Shown: in pieces, positions 1 to 9,895 of the stretch | Layout of the letters: each line of letters starts with the position of its first letter | Numbering within the stretch: position 1 is the first letter of the stretch | Assembly (NCBI GenBank): GCA_003215355.1 | Contig: QCKL01000006.1 | Span: 1 to 64,000 of the forward strand | Direction: 5' to 3' | DNA length: 64,000 nt | From: Prochlorococcus sp. AG-409-O23 | Lineage (GTDB): Bacteria > Cyanobacteriota > Cyanobacteriia > PCC-6307 > Cyanobiaceae | Program-made: the position numbers and the translations under genes | The notes under the pieces: generated by a model | The model's database searches: none | Told to the model about the DNA's origin: nothing | The model's input: only the letters and a program-made list of their open reading frames with translations

Positions 1-590
1 TCTATATCTCTCTCCCAAACACTCCATAAGGCCAAAGCCGCTTCCAACTCATCATTAACCACACAAACCGAATCTTGACCATGTTCCAGAAGAGCAGCAG
101 CAATTGCCCCCGCCGCAAGTGAATCTTCTAACGAATAAGTTCCTTCCCAGCCACTTCCCAAAATCCACATCTGATTTGGCTGATCATCAAGCAATTGCTT
201 AGCAACTGCCATTCGATTAGGGAAAGACGCCGTATACAAACAATTTGCATCACGAACTCGATCTAGAGAGCGAGTTCCATTAGTAGTGCTCATAAAAAGC
301 CTTTTCCCATTAACCACATCTGGAGTTACAGCGACAGGGGAATTCCCCAAATCAAATCCTTCAATTCGCTTGCCTCCCCTTTCCCCAAGAAGAAGACGAG
401 AAGATTCAGGCCATTCAAAAGCAGCTTGTCTCAAAAGATCTAAATCAGAGAAAGCCTCGATTGCTTCAGCCCCGTTATGTAACGCCCACGCAATCGTGGT
501 CGTAGCCCTTAGGACATCTATTACTACTGCTGCTTCAGGTCTACTACCTTCTGGCACATCATCAGCCACATGAAAATAAGAGAGCTTCAT
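1..590 (-). CDS. comB: 2-phosphosulfolactate phosphatase, ComB family (partial, C-terminus outside window)
   Basis: The minus strand reads an open frame from an ATG at 590 down to the window edge, beginning [15 protein letters not shown] and continuing with [26 protein letters not shown] and [16 protein letters not shown]. These are the conserved blocks of the ComB family, Mg-dependent phosphatases that turn 2-phosphosulfolactate into sulfolactate in coenzyme M synthesis. The family is widespread in cyanobacteria, which do not make methane, so the substrate in vivo is uncertain here. The last part of the protein lies beyond position 1. It is divergent from ubiD, with about 70 bp between the starts. 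The family call is strong; the physiological role is inferred. Confidence 0.85.
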   Translation of the reverse strand, partial: MKLSYFHVADDVPEGSRPEAAVVIDVLRATTTIAWALHNGAEAIEAFSDLDLLRQAAFEWPESSRLLLGERGGKRIEGFDLGNSPVAVTPDVVNGKRLFMSTTNGTRSLDRVRDANCLYTASFPNRMAVAKQLLDDQPNQMWILGSGWEGTYSLEDSLAAGAIAAALLEHGQDSVCVVNDELEAALALWSVWERDI

Positions 591-659
591 TGCATACCCC
601 TATTCGAACGATTTTGCGCCACAGTAAACAGACATTACCAATCGCCCCATAAGGCAAAT

Positions 660-2243
660 ATGTCAACCAATAAATGGAATCCATTTTTGAAGCCTGGAAA
701 TGGATCGAGAGATATGAGAGGTTTTATTGCTCTGCTTGAAGAGAGAGGTCAACTCCGTCGTATCAGTGCTGAGGTAAATCCAGATCTAGAACTCGCTGCC
801 ATAAGTGATCGAGTGCTATCTGTTGGCGGACCTGCTCTCCTATTTGAGAACGTTATTGGATCAGAAATGCCAGTAGCAATAAATCTGATGGGCACGATGG
901 AAAGAGTTGTATGGAGTATGGGCCTAGAGAAAGCTGAAGAATTAGAAGATCTGGGTGAAAGATTGGCTCTATTACAACAACCAAGGCCACCCAAAGATCT
1001 AAATGAAACAAAGAGATTTGCAAGTGTTCTCTGGGATCTACTTAAAGCCCGTCCAGACACAGACCTAACACCACCTTGTCATCAAAAAGTAATCAATGGG
1101 GAAGCTTTAGATCTAGATACCTTGCCGTTAATTCGTCCATGGCCAGGAGATGCAAGTGGAGTAATCACCCTGGGATTGGTAATTACAAAAGATCCAGAAA
1201 CTGGAGTTCCAAATGTGGGTGTTTACAGGCTTCAACGGCAGTCACCTCAAGCCATGACGGTCCATTGGCTGAGTGTGCGAGGTGGGGCTCACCATCTACG
1301 AAAGGCAGCAAAGTTAGGAAGAAAGCTAGAAGTTGCAGTTGCTATAGGAGTGCATCCACTTTTAGTAATGGCAGCCGCAACTCCAATCCCAATACAATTA
1401 AGCGAGTGGCTATTCGCTGGGCTTTATGCCGGAGAAGGTGTTCGATTAACGCGATGTAAAACAATCGATCTAATGGTTCCTAGTAATAGCGAAATAATTC
1501 TCGAAGGAACTATTACCCCAGGAGAAGAATTAAACGATGGTCCTTTTGGAGATCACATGGGCTTCTATGGAGGTGTAGAAGCTTCCCCAGTCATCCATTT
1601 TCATTGCATGACTCAACGGAATAACCCAATCTTCCTAACAACCTTTAGTGGAAGGCCCCCTAAGGAAGAGGCGATGCTTGCTATAGCTCTAAATAGAATT
1701 TATACCCCGATCCTTCGTCAACAGGTACCAGAAATTATTGATTTCTTTCTTCCGATGGAAGCTCTAAGTTACAAGCTTGCAGTGATTTCAATTGACAAAA
1801 AGTTTCCAGGGCAAGCCAAGAGAGCAGCAATGGCATTTTGGAGTGCTCTAGCACAATTTACCTACACAAAATTTGTTGTTGTTGTTGACTCGAATATCAA
1901 TGTTAGAAATCCTCGAGAGGTAATTTGGGTTATATCCAGTCAAGTTGACCCTCAAAGAGATCTATTCGTAATTGAAAATACTCCTTTTGATAGTCTTGAT
2001 TTCGCTAGTGAGCACATTGGTTTAGGAGGTCGACTTGCTATTGATGCCACAACCAAAATAGGTCCAGAAAGAAAACATGAATGGGGCGAGGCGCTTAGTC
2101 GGTCAGAAGAACTAAATTCCAAAATCGATGCACGGTGGAATGAACTTGGGCTAGATGACATCAAGACAAATGAACCAGATCCGGAGTTGTTTGGATACGT
2201 TATGAATGAACTACTAGCCCAAAGAGCAAATAAAAAGTTCTAA
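660..2243 (+). CDS. ubiD: UbiD-family decarboxylase (probable plastoquinone pathway 4-hydroxybenzoate-type decarboxylase)
   Basis: 527 residues if started at the ATG at 660 (MSTNKWNPFL). An ATG at 570 is in frame but would overlap the divergent comB start, and one at 714 (MRGFIALLEERGQLRR) would remove a stretch usually kept in relatives. UbiD enzymes use prenylated FMN to decarboxylate aromatic acids; in cyanobacteria the homologue is linked to plastoquinone synthesis. Visible family blocks include GGPALLFENVIG, a central VYRLQ region, DGPFGDHMGFYGG and a C-terminal GLGGRLAIDATTKIG. It is the first gene of a plus-strand run with aroA downstream. Family is secure; the exact substrate is inferred from organism type. 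Confidence 0.9.
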   Translation: MSTNKWNPFLKPGNGSRDMRGFIALLEERGQLRRISAEVNPDLELAAISDRVLSVGGPALLFENVIGSEMPVAINLMGTMERVVWSMGLEKAEELEDLGERLALLQQPRPPKDLNETKRFASVLWDLLKARPDTDLTPPCHQKVINGEALDLDTLPLIRPWPGDASGVITLGLVITKDPETGVPNVGVYRLQRQSPQAMTVHWLSVRGGAHHLRKAAKLGRKLEVAVAIGVHPLLVMAAATPIPIQLSEWLFAGLYAGEGVRLTRCKTIDLMVPSNSEIILEGTITPGEELNDGPFGDHMGFYGGVEASPVIHFHCMTQRNNPIFLTTFSGRPPKEEAMLAIALNRIYTPILRQQVPEIIDFFLPMEALSYKLAVISIDKKFPGQAKRAAMAFWSALAQFTYTKFVVVVDSNINVRNPREVIWVISSQVDPQRDLFVIENTPFDSLDFASEHIGLGGRLAIDATTKIGPERKHEWGEALSRSEELNSKIDARWNELGLDDIKTNEPDPELFGYVMNELLAQRANKKF

Positions 2244-2297
2244 AAAGGTCAGATATCGCTCAGGCGCATAAAATCTGTAGAGCCTTAGCGAACCTCT

Positions 2298-3626
2298 TTG
2301 AACGTGCCAAGTATCAAACCATCGGCACGCGAACTTCAAGCAGGAGGTCGACTTTGTGGGAAAGTTCGCGTCCCTGGTGACAAATCGATTTCCCACAGAG
2401 CTCTCCTCTTTGGATCTATCGCAGAAGGTTCAACCACAATTCATGGCTTATTACCTGCTGAAGATCCAATAAGCACTGCTTGCTGCCTGCGTTCTATGGG
2501 GGTAAAGATCAGCCCCATCATTAAAGATCAAATTGTTGTAGTAGAAGGAGTTGGTCTGGATGGGCTGCAAGAACCAGAAGAAGTTCTCCAGTGTGGCAAT
2601 TCAGGTACAACAATGCGTCTCATGCTTGGATTACTAGTTGGACGCCAAGGACGACATTTTGTTCTTACAGGAGATCAGTCTCTTCGTAACCGTCCAATGC
2701 AACGAGTAGGGCAACCTCTCAAAACAATGGGAGCACAATTACAAGGCAGGTCAAATGGAAACTTTGCCCCTCTTGCCGTAACTGGCCAAAAACTTCACGG
2801 TGCAGTGATCGGGACACCTGTTGCTAGCGCTCAAGTCAAATCAGCAATAATCTTGGCTGCCTTAACAGCTGAAGGCACAACAACTGTTATTGAACCAGCT
2901 CATTCCAGAGACCATAGCGAGCGAATGCTTAGAGCATTTGGTGCAAATCTTGAGATAGGCGGAGAAATGGGTCGCCATATAAATATCCGACCTGGATCAA
3001 CATTAAAAGGGCAAGAAGTTGTCGTGCCAGGAGATATAAGCTCTGCAGCCTTCTGGCTAGTGGCTGGAGCAATTACACCACATTCTGAGATAACAGTTGA
3101 AAACGTTGGGCTAAACCCAACCCGAACAGGAATTCTCGAGGTAATGGAACAAATGGAAGCTCAAATTGAAGTTTTAAACCAAAGAGACGTAGCAGGGGAA
3201 CCAGTAGGTGATATCAAAGTTAGGCAAACAGGGAGACTTAAACCATTCACACTCAACGCAGAGATCATGCCAAGACTGATTGACGAAGTCCCAATTCTTT
3301 CAGTAGCGGCTTGTTTCTGCGAAGGTGAAAGTCGAATCTCAGGCGCTAGTGAGCTAAGAGTAAAAGAGACAGATCGGCTAGCCGTCATGGCAAGGCAGCT
3401 AAAAGCAATGGGAGCCGATATCGAAGAGCGTTCTGATGGTTTGATCATCCAAGGTGGCAAAATTCTTCGAGGTACTGCTTTAGATAGTGAAACTGATCAC
3501 CGTGTTGCAATGAGCCTTGCAGTTGCAGCTTTATTAGCCGAAGGGAATTCAATGCTCGACCGCAGCGAATCAGCAGCTGTTTCTTACCCCAACTTTTGGG
3601 AAGATCTTGAAAGACTCCGCAACTAA
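2298..3626 (+). CDS. aroA: 3-phosphoshikimate 1-carboxyvinyltransferase (EPSP synthase)
   Basis: 442 residues. The enzyme joins shikimate-3-phosphate and phosphoenolpyruvate in the sixth step of the shikimate pathway, in the cytoplasm. The N-terminal [14 protein letters not shown] substrate-binding block, [12 protein letters not shown], the NRPMQR motif and [19 protein letters not shown] are all present, and the length is normal. The reading starts at a TTG (2298); a GTG at 2304 is the alternative, and no ATG fits before the conserved N-terminus. It ends 20 bases inside the next gene, suggesting translational coupling with the methyltransferase. Confidence 0.95.
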   Translation: MNVPSIKPSARELQAGGRLCGKVRVPGDKSISHRALLFGSIAEGSTTIHGLLPAEDPISTACCLRSMGVKISPIIKDQIVVVEGVGLDGLQEPEEVLQCGNSGTTMRLMLGLLVGRQGRHFVLTGDQSLRNRPMQRVGQPLKTMGAQLQGRSNGNFAPLAVTGQKLHGAVIGTPVASAQVKSAIILAALTAEGTTTVIEPAHSRDHSERMLRAFGANLEIGGEMGRHINIRPGSTLKGQEVVVPGDISSAAFWLVAGAITPHSEITVENVGLNPTRTGILEVMEQMEAQIEVLNQRDVAGEPVGDIKVRQTGRLKPFTLNAEIMPRLIDEVPILSVAACFCEGESRISGASELRVKETDRLAVMARQLKAMGADIEERSDGLIIQGGKILRGTALDSETDHRVAMSLAVAALLAEGNSMLDRSESAAVSYPNFWEDLERLRN

Positions 3627-4551
3627 AACAAATTTTGATTCAAGCCCTTTAGGTGAACTATCTGTTTTTGAGACCGAAGACGGTAGCTATAGCCTAAAAA
3701 GTAGCCACTTCCAAGAAGCATTCCATAGCTCAATAGGGGCGATAACAGAAGCCAAGAAAAAGTTCCTATTTCCATCCCAAATTGAACGTTTTGAAGCAAG
3801 AAAACAAATCAAAGTACTCGATGTTTGCCTAGGGCTTGGCTACAACTCGGCCTGCCTAATAGAAGCACTTATAAGTACTTCTATAGGACTTGAATGGTGG
3901 GGTCTAGAAATAGATCGTAGACCATTAAAACTTGCACTTAATTCCCAAAAATTCAAGTCCATCTGGTCTTCCTCAGTTTTAGAGATCCTAGAATCAATCT
4001 TAAAATCGAATGCGTGGGAAAGAGAGAACAGCAAAGGCACAATGCTTTGGGGAGATGCAAGACAAAAGATTAAATTAATCCCTGAAGATCTAACTTTCGA
4101 TTTGATTCTTTTTGATGCTTTCTCTCCAAGTCACTGTCCAGAACTTTGGAGTGAAGAATTCCTAAATTACATAGCAAACAAACTCATGCCAGGAGGTCGG
4201 CTAATGACTTATTGCCGTGCTGCTGCTGTCAGAAAAAGCCTCATGAGAGCTGGGCTTCAATTGAGTTCTCTAATACCTGAACCAAAATCAGAAAAAGACT
4301 GGAGTGCAGGGACTTTGGCAATCCGTCCAAGCACTAACTGGAACATCCCTCTAAAAGGTCCTAATTGGAAGCCTTTAAGCATCAAGGAAGAAGAACATTT
4401 ACTTACTCGAGCTGCAATTCCATACAGAGATCCAAGTGGTAAAGATACTTCTAAACAAATTTTGGCTCGCCGACAGAAAGAACAAGAACAATGCAAATTA
4501 GAAAGTACTAATGACTGGTTTAGACGTTGGGGAGGAGAACAGTCAAACTAA
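3607..4551 (+). CDS. MnmC/DUF752-type SAM-dependent methyltransferase
   Basis: 314 residues from a TTG at 3607, overlapping the end of aroA by 20 bases. The SAM-binding region is visible as [20 protein letters not shown] (about residues 67-86), followed by [17 protein letters not shown] and [32 protein letters not shown] is the hallmark of the methyltransferase half of MnmC, which methylates nm5s2U34 to mnm5s2U34 in tRNA wobble positions. The oxidase half of bifunctional MnmC is absent, as in stand-alone MnmD-type proteins. The fold call is firm; the tRNA substrate is inferred. Confidence 0.8.
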   Translation: MKDSATKTNFDSSPLGELSVFETEDGSYSLKSSHFQEAFHSSIGAITEAKKKFLFPSQIERFEARKQIKVLDVCLGLGYNSACLIEALISTSIGLEWWGLEIDRRPLKLALNSQKFKSIWSSSVLEILESILKSNAWERENSKGTMLWGDARQKIKLIPEDLTFDLILFDAFSPSHCPELWSEEFLNYIANKLMPGGRLMTYCRAAAVRKSLMRAGLQLSSLIPEPKSEKDWSAGTLAIRPSTNWNIPLKGPNWKPLSIKEEEHLLTRAAIPYRDPSGKDTSKQILARRQKEQEQCKLESTNDWFRRWGGEQSN

Positions 4552-4586
4552 AGCCTGTAGATTCCGCCCGATCAACCAACTTCCCC

Positions 4587-5930
4587 ATGCTCGCCGTCGC
4601 CATATTGGCTGCTGGGAAGGGCACTCGTATGAAGAGTGCCCTCCCAAAAGTCCTACAACCACTTTCAGGCATTAGCTTGCTCGAAAGAGTACTAGCCAAC
4701 TGCAATCAATTAGAACCACAACGTCGCCTGGTAATAGTTGGGCACCAAGCAACGCGCGTGGAAAACGCCCTAAGCCATATTCATGGGCTGGAGTTTGTAC
4801 TGCAAGATCCTCAGAATGGTACTGGGCATGCGATTCAACAGATAATTCCAACCCTTCATGACTTTCAAGGAGAACTTCTAGTCCTTAATGGCGATGTCCC
4901 TCTACTGCGTTCAAGAACAATCGAGAGACTTGTTCAAGCTCATCGTTCTAACAATTCAGGGGTAACTTTCCTAACGACGAGGCTCTCAAATCCCATGGGT
5001 TATGGAAGAGTTTTTGCAAATAAACAAGGTTTCGTAGAAGCAATCGTGGAGGATAAAGATTGCACAGAAGAGCAACGCACCAACACACTTACAAATTCAG
5101 GTATTTATTGCTTCGATTGGAAGCAGTTAGCATCTGTGCTCCCGAAGCTGTCCACCAATAATTCACAAAAAGAAATTTACTTAACAGATACAATAAGTCT
5201 ATTAAAAGTCGCCATGCATATTGAAGTCAACGATCCTGGGGAGGTATTAGGTATTAATGATCGAAGTCAAATGGCAAAATGTGAGGAGGTCCTGCAACAA
5301 CGGCTACGAGAACATTGGATGAAAGAAGGAGTTACTTTTATTGACCCTTCAAGCTGCACTTTGAGTGAAAACTGTATTTTCGGCAAAGATATTGTTATTG
5401 AGCCTCAGACACATCTACGTGGGAACTGTCAAATCGCTGATAGGTGCAGAATAGGGCCAGGAACCCTTCTAGAAGATGCGGAGCTTGGAACAGACGTACG
5501 TATCATCTACTCAGTAATAAACGGAGCCAAGGTAGGTAACAATGTAGTAATAGGGCCATATGCACATTTACGTCCAAAGGCAGTCCTCCAAAATAATTGC
5601 AGGATCGGGAATTTTGTAGAGATTAAACAAAGCTATGTTGGTGAAGGGAGCAAAGTAAGCCACCTTAGTTACATCGGGGACGCTGAGCTTGGTAAGAAGG
5701 TCAACGTGGGAGCAGGGACGATAACTGCTAACTTTGACGGCACAAGAAAGCACCTAACTGTTGTAGGTGATTACACCAAGACTGGAGCTAATTCAGTTTT
5801 AGTAGCACCAATTGTTCTTGGTTCAAGAGTAACCGTAGGCGCGGGTTCAACTCTCACAAAAAATGTCCCTGATGGCTCACTAGCACTTGGGCGGGCGAAG
5901 CAATTAATAAAAAAAGGATGGTCTGTCTAA
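4587..5930 (+). CDS. glmU: Bifunctional N-acetylglucosamine-1-phosphate uridyltransferase / glucosamine-1-phosphate acetyltransferase
   Basis: 447 residues from the ATG at 4587 ([16 protein letters not shown]), which fits the family start; an in-frame ATG at 4527 adds 20 unlikely residues and overlaps the previous gene. The N-terminal uridyltransferase signature [17 protein letters not shown] is at residues 7-23, with VLNGDVPLL for metal and substrate binding. The C-terminal half is a left-handed beta-helix acetyltransferase with hexapeptide repeats and the blocks [23 protein letters not shown] and [12 protein letters not shown]. It makes UDP-GlcNAc for peptidoglycan and lipopolysaccharide, and it converges on murF, the next gene, also a cell-wall enzyme. 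Confidence 0.96.
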   Translation: MLAVAILAAGKGTRMKSALPKVLQPLSGISLLERVLANCNQLEPQRRLVIVGHQATRVENALSHIHGLEFVLQDPQNGTGHAIQQIIPTLHDFQGELLVLNGDVPLLRSRTIERLVQAHRSNNSGVTFLTTRLSNPMGYGRVFANKQGFVEAIVEDKDCTEEQRTNTLTNSGIYCFDWKQLASVLPKLSTNNSQKEIYLTDTISLLKVAMHIEVNDPGEVLGINDRSQMAKCEEVLQQRLREHWMKEGVTFIDPSSCTLSENCIFGKDIVIEPQTHLRGNCQIADRCRIGPGTLLEDAELGTDVRIIYSVINGAKVGNNVVIGPYAHLRPKAVLQNNCRIGNFVEIKQSYVGEGSKVSHLSYIGDAELGKKVNVGAGTITANFDGTRKHLTVVGDYTKTGANSVLVAPIVLGSRVTVGAGSTLTKNVPDGSLALGRAKQLIKKGWSV

Positions 5931-5944
5931 AAAGACACAACGAA

Positions 5945-7348
5945 TTAAAGCCTGGGCAACAAAGGTATCAACTGCTCAAGGGCAATATCTCGACTAGCCT
6001 TTAGAAGAAGAGTATCCCCTGGCATTAGCCAGCGATGCAAGTGGTCCATAACTTTGTTTGGCTTAGAAACAACTGCAAGACGAGGCAAACCCTTGGCGGC
6101 AGCCAACATCGCATTTGCCTCGGCACCGTTTGCAACAACAACTAATCCATCCAAGTTGAGGTCAAGCACTCTTTCACCTACTTGACGATGTAAGTCAACA
6201 CTCAGATCACCCAACTCCAACATGGTGCCTAGGACAGCAAAGTGACGGCCCGGCTGACTTACCAACAGATCCAATGCTGCAAAAACTGCTTCAGGAGAAG
6301 AATTGTAAGTCTCATCAAATACAGTGAGGCTACCAAAATCAAGACGCCTATTACGTCCAGAAGGAATGTCTACATGCAATTTTTCAAGCGATTCAAGTGA
6401 TACATTCAACTCTCTAGCTACTGCAATCGCAATCATAAAGTTGATTGCATTGTGCCTTCCTTCTAAGGGAAGACACAATGTCTTGCCTTCAATCTCAAGC
6501 AAACGATTTTGAAGATCTACGATCCCAACAAGATCTGGACTTGGGAGAACAGTCTTAGCATCATCATTATCATAAATTGGCAGGGGCAAAGAAGATTCAC
6601 TATTGATAGCCACCCGTATCACACGCCCTTTCCATTTTTGTTCCAAAGCTTGTTCTAAAAGCGGATCACCAGCTGGGATAACAACAACACCATTAGACCT
6701 TAGACAGGACGTTATTTCACATTTAGCATTTGCTATTTGAGAACGACTACCTAGGCGACCCAAATGTGCACTGCCAATATTTGTAATTACCGCTATATCT
6801 GGCTCAGTACAACACGAGAGTCGTTTAATTTCTCCTAAGCCACGCATTCCCATTTCAACAACCGCAGCAGAATGTTCTGATTGTCCTTGCAACAAAGTAA
6901 AAGGAACTCCAACATCATTATTGTTATTTCCCTTAGTCGACAAGATCTCACCAAGAGATGACAATGCTGCACGTATAAGCTCTCTTGTTGTTGTCTTACC
7001 AACAGAACCTGTTATGGCAACAACAGGAATATCCAAGGCATATCTATTAAATAATCCCAACTGTTGATAGGCCTGAAGAGTGTCCTCAACAATCCAATGA
7101 AGAAGGCCTTGGGGAACTTTAAACTCAGATTTACTTGAAACAACTGCTGCCTGAGCTCCTAGCTTAAAAGCGTCATCAAGAAAAGCATGCCCATCAAAAT
7201 ACTCTCCTTTCAAAGGGACAAAAAAGTCACCTTGTTGAAGACTTCTGCTATCTGTACAGACAGGACCTATGGAGCTGACCATATCTGGAGGGTAAGCGTT
7301 GATAGGATCACCCCATAACTCGTTAAGTTGTGCAAGGTTTACAGCCAT
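5945..7348 (-). CDS. murF: UDP-N-acetylmuramoyl-tripeptide--D-alanyl-D-alanine ligase
   Basis: 467 residues. MurF adds D-Ala-D-Ala to UDP-MurNAc-tripeptide, the last cytoplasmic step in building the peptidoglycan precursor. The ATP-binding loop AITGSVGKTTT is at residues 111-121, followed by the Mur-family GNNNNDVGVPFTLL block, the VVEMGMRGLGEI stretch and the GRHNAINFMIA motif near the third domain. Length is typical. It is convergent with glmU with 14 bp between stop codons. The gene upstream on the same strand is glgA, 118 bp away, so it may have its own promoter in that gap. Confidence 0.96.
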   Translation of the reverse strand: MAVNLAQLNELWGDPINAYPPDMVSSIGPVCTDSRSLQQGDFFVPLKGEYFDGHAFLDDAFKLGAQAAVVSSKSEFKVPQGLLHWIVEDTLQAYQQLGLFNRYALDIPVVAITGSVGKTTTRELIRAALSSLGEILSTKGNNNNDVGVPFTLLQGQSEHSAAVVEMGMRGLGEIKRLSCCTEPDIAVITNIGSAHLGRLGSRSQIANAKCEITSCLRSNGVVVIPAGDPLLEQALEQKWKGRVIRVAINSESSLPLPIYDNDDAKTVLPSPDLVGIVDLQNRLLEIEGKTLCLPLEGRHNAINFMIAIAVARELNVSLESLEKLHVDIPSGRNRRLDFGSLTVFDETYNSSPEAVFAALDLLVSQPGRHFAVLGTMLELGDLSVDLHRQVGERVLDLNLDGLVVVANGAEANAMLAAAKGLPRLAVVSKPNKVMDHLHRWLMPGDTLLLKASRDIALEQLIPLLPRL

Positions 7349-7466
7349 CAGATTGAATCACAGAGAAAACCGCACATTTCACTAGCAAATCTTTTTAGGA
7401 TTATTGAATAAGCCAAATGAGCATGAAATGTTCACTACAACATTCAAAAGAGATAGTCTAAAAAAA

Positions 7467-8939
7467 TCATAATTTGCGCGTCAAGCCAGCCTTACTCTGC
7501 AAGGAGGGATCTGCATCTTGACCAACAGAAAGCTGCTCAACTACTGCAGCATCAGGGGAAGGCTCTTTAACGCCACAAACGTCCTTGTACATCAATTCAT
7601 AGTCAACTGCAGACCTATCCCAACCATAAGTCTCCGTCATAGCCCTTAGCTGCAACTTACGCCAACTATCTCTATGACGAAAAGCCTCCCACGAACGAAC
7701 CAAAGCTGTATAGAAGTCAATAGGTTCAAAGCGGTCAAAGCAGAAGCCTGTTCCAACTTCTTCGATAGGATTATGAGGGGTTACTGTGTCAACAAGTCCA
7801 CCTACATTTCTGACGACCGGGACCGAGCCATATCGCATGGCGAGTAGTTGACTAATGCCACAAGGCTCAAATCGACTAGGCATGAGGAATGCATCACTAC
7901 CTCCATATATCAAACGAGACAAATCATCGTCATAAGTTAGATAAACAGCAAAGCGTCCTGGATGTTCCATGGCAAGTTGCCAAAGTGCAGATTCCAAACC
8001 TCGTTCACCAGTGCCTAAAACAACAATTTGGGAATCGGTATAAGCAAATAGACGCTTGGCTACTTGAAGGAGTAGATCTATTCCTTTCTGGTCAACAAGT
8101 CTACTGACCATTCCCAATAAATATTTATCAGGGTTCACTTCTAATCCCATTTCCTCCTGAAGGACTCGCTTATTTGCAACACGACCTGAAAGATCATCAC
8201 TACTAAAGTTTACGGGTAATGATTTATCTGTGGCCGGATTCCAATCCTCTAGATCAATTCCATTAAGAATCCCACGCAGTTTACCTGAAATGTAATTAAG
8301 TAATCCATCAAGATTCTCACCATATTCAGCCGTACAAATTTCACGTGCATAAGTAGGAGAGACAGCATTCACTCTGTCGGCATACAGCATTGCAGCAGCC
8401 ATGGTGTGATCACCATGCATGTACCAGGGGCACCACGTCATGCGATCAAGTTTCCATCTCCATGGTCCTTGATACTTAAGATTGTGGATTGTAAAAACGG
8501 TGCTGATATCAGGATCCTGATGCATCCATACAGGGATCATTCCAGTATGCCAATCATGACAATGGAGTACCTGAGGTTTCCAGCCATTCCAGGCGAATTC
8601 TGCTGTAGCACTTGCAAAAAAAGTAAATCGCCAATCTTCATCATCACCGCCATAAATCCTTTCCGGATCAAATACAGGGTGTCCAACTAGATACAAAGGC
8701 AGACCATTTAAAGGGTGTTTTGTTTCGTAAATAGCAAAGTCTGAGCCCATTGTCTGGGCCTTAAAAATCGGCTCTTCTGATATATCAAGCGAGGTCCAAA
8801 GCTTGCTATATCCAGGAATAATCAGCCTGACATCATGACCAAGCTTGGCCAATGCAGGGGGCAATGACCCGACAACATCTCCCATTCCGCCGACCTTCAC
8901 CATCGGCGCGCATTCGGCAGCAGCAAACAGCACGCGCAT
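7467..8939 (-). CDS. glgA: Glycogen synthase (ADP-glucose type)
   Basis: 490 residues of a GT5 glycosyltransferase that extends alpha-1,4-glucan from ADP-glucose. The N-terminal [16 protein letters not shown] motif (from residue 15) is the ADP-glucose binding signature, and the C-terminal domain carries [20 protein letters not shown] and [18 protein letters not shown]. Start ATG at 8939 gives the standard [12 protein letters not shown] opening. About 20 residues at the C-terminus after the last conserved block look variable. With glgB (38422-40719) in the same window it supports a glycogen carbon store. Confidence 0.96.
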   Translation of the reverse strand: MRVLFAAAECAPMVKVGGMGDVVGSLPPALAKLGHDVRLIIPGYSKLWTSLDISEEPIFKAQTMGSDFAIYETKHPLNGLPLYLVGHPVFDPERIYGGDDEDWRFTFFASATAEFAWNGWKPQVLHCHDWHTGMIPVWMHQDPDISTVFTIHNLKYQGPWRWKLDRMTWCPWYMHGDHTMAAAMLYADRVNAVSPTYAREICTAEYGENLDGLLNYISGKLRGILNGIDLEDWNPATDKSLPVNFSSDDLSGRVANKRVLQEEMGLEVNPDKYLLGMVSRLVDQKGIDLLLQVAKRLFAYTDSQIVVLGTGERGLESALWQLAMEHPGRFAVYLTYDDDLSRLIYGGSDAFLMPSRFEPCGISQLLAMRYGSVPVVRNVGGLVDTVTPHNPIEEVGTGFCFDRFEPIDFYTALVRSWEAFRHRDSWRKLQLRAMTETYGWDRSAVDYELMYKDVCGVKEPSPDAAVVEQLSVGQDADPSLQSKAGLTRKL

Positions 8940-8992
8940 TTCAATTAATTCGATGGAGGCGCGACTCTAAGTTGAGCAGGGACTTAATGGTG

Positions 8993-9886
8993 TTAAGGAA
9001 GCCAACCTGATTCTGAAAAATCAGGTGGGCGCTTGTCCAAAAAAGCTTTTCGCCCTTCATGTGCCTCATCCGTTCGATAAAAAAGATGGGTGGCTTGCCC
9101 GGCTAATTCCTGAATTCCAGCCATTCCATCAGTTTCAGCATTAAATGCAGCTTTCAAGCATCGAATAGCTGTAGGGCTGTGTTGCATCACTTCCAAAGCC
9201 CAACGAACACCCTCACTCTCAAGTGCTTCTAGAGAAGTAACAGCATTAACAAGCCCCATTTTTAAAGCCTCATCAGCCCCATATTGTCTACAAAGGAACC
9301 AAATCTCTCTAGCTTTCCTCTGCCCTACGACTCTGGCCAAATAGCCTGAACCGAAGCCTCCATCAAAGCTTCCAACCTTGGGTCCCGTCTGACCGAAAAC
9401 AGCATTTTCTGCGGCTAAACTCAAATCACAAAGCAAATGAAGAACTTGGCCACCACCTATGGCATAACCAGCAACAAGTGCGATGACAACCTTTGGCAGA
9501 CTTCGAATAATTCGCTGCAAATCAAGGACATTTAATCGAGGCAAGCCTTCTTCATCCAGATATCCTCCTTCACCTCGAACGCTTTGATCCCCACCAGCAC
9601 AGAAAGCATATGCCCCATCATCAGATGGTCCGACTCCAGTAAATAGAACAACTCCTAGCTTTTTGTCATCGCGAATTTTGGTAAAAGCATCACAAAGTTC
9701 GGAGACAGTTCTTGGTCTGAAAGCATTGCGCTTGTGAGGACGGTTAATTGCAACTCTTGCAATTCCTTCAGGACATCTGTCAAGAAGAATATCTTTGTAA
9801 TCACCCCAACTTTCCCAAGAAACATTACTTTGCCCAGGCAATACTTGCCTTTTGCTTTCATAACCGAGAAAAGAATCATTAGGCAT
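8993..9886 (-). CDS. menB: 1,4-dihydroxy-2-naphthoyl-CoA synthase
   Basis: 297 residues of the crotonase superfamily. MenB closes the second ring of the naphthoquinone in phylloquinone (vitamin K1, the photosystem I A1 acceptor) synthesis. Visible are the oxyanion-hole blocks [14 protein letters not shown] and [18 protein letters not shown], then [20 protein letters not shown], characteristic of MenB rather than generic enoyl-CoA hydratases, and a C-terminal DKRPPDFS. It begins 9 bp after the menD stop, so the two are almost certainly co-transcribed. Confidence 0.96.
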   Translation of the reverse strand: MPNDSFLGYESKRQVLPGQSNVSWESWGDYKDILLDRCPEGIARVAINRPHKRNAFRPRTVSELCDAFTKIRDDKKLGVVLFTGVGPSDDGAYAFCAGGDQSVRGEGGYLDEEGLPRLNVLDLQRIIRSLPKVVIALVAGYAIGGGQVLHLLCDLSLAAENAVFGQTGPKVGSFDGGFGSGYLARVVGQRKAREIWFLCRQYGADEALKMGLVNAVTSLEALESEGVRWALEVMQHSPTAIRCLKAAFNAETDGMAGIQELAGQATHLFYRTDEAHEGRKAFLDKRPPDFSESGWLP

Positions 9887-9895
9887 TGGTGTAAT

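Noticed and set aside
286-573. Plus-strand open frame of 95 codons
   Set aside because: It is antisense to comB, whose conserved protein blocks are clear on the minus strand.
7889-8690. Plus-strand frames inside glgA
   Set aside because: They are shadows of glgA, whose KVGG and GT5 motifs are intact on the minus strand.
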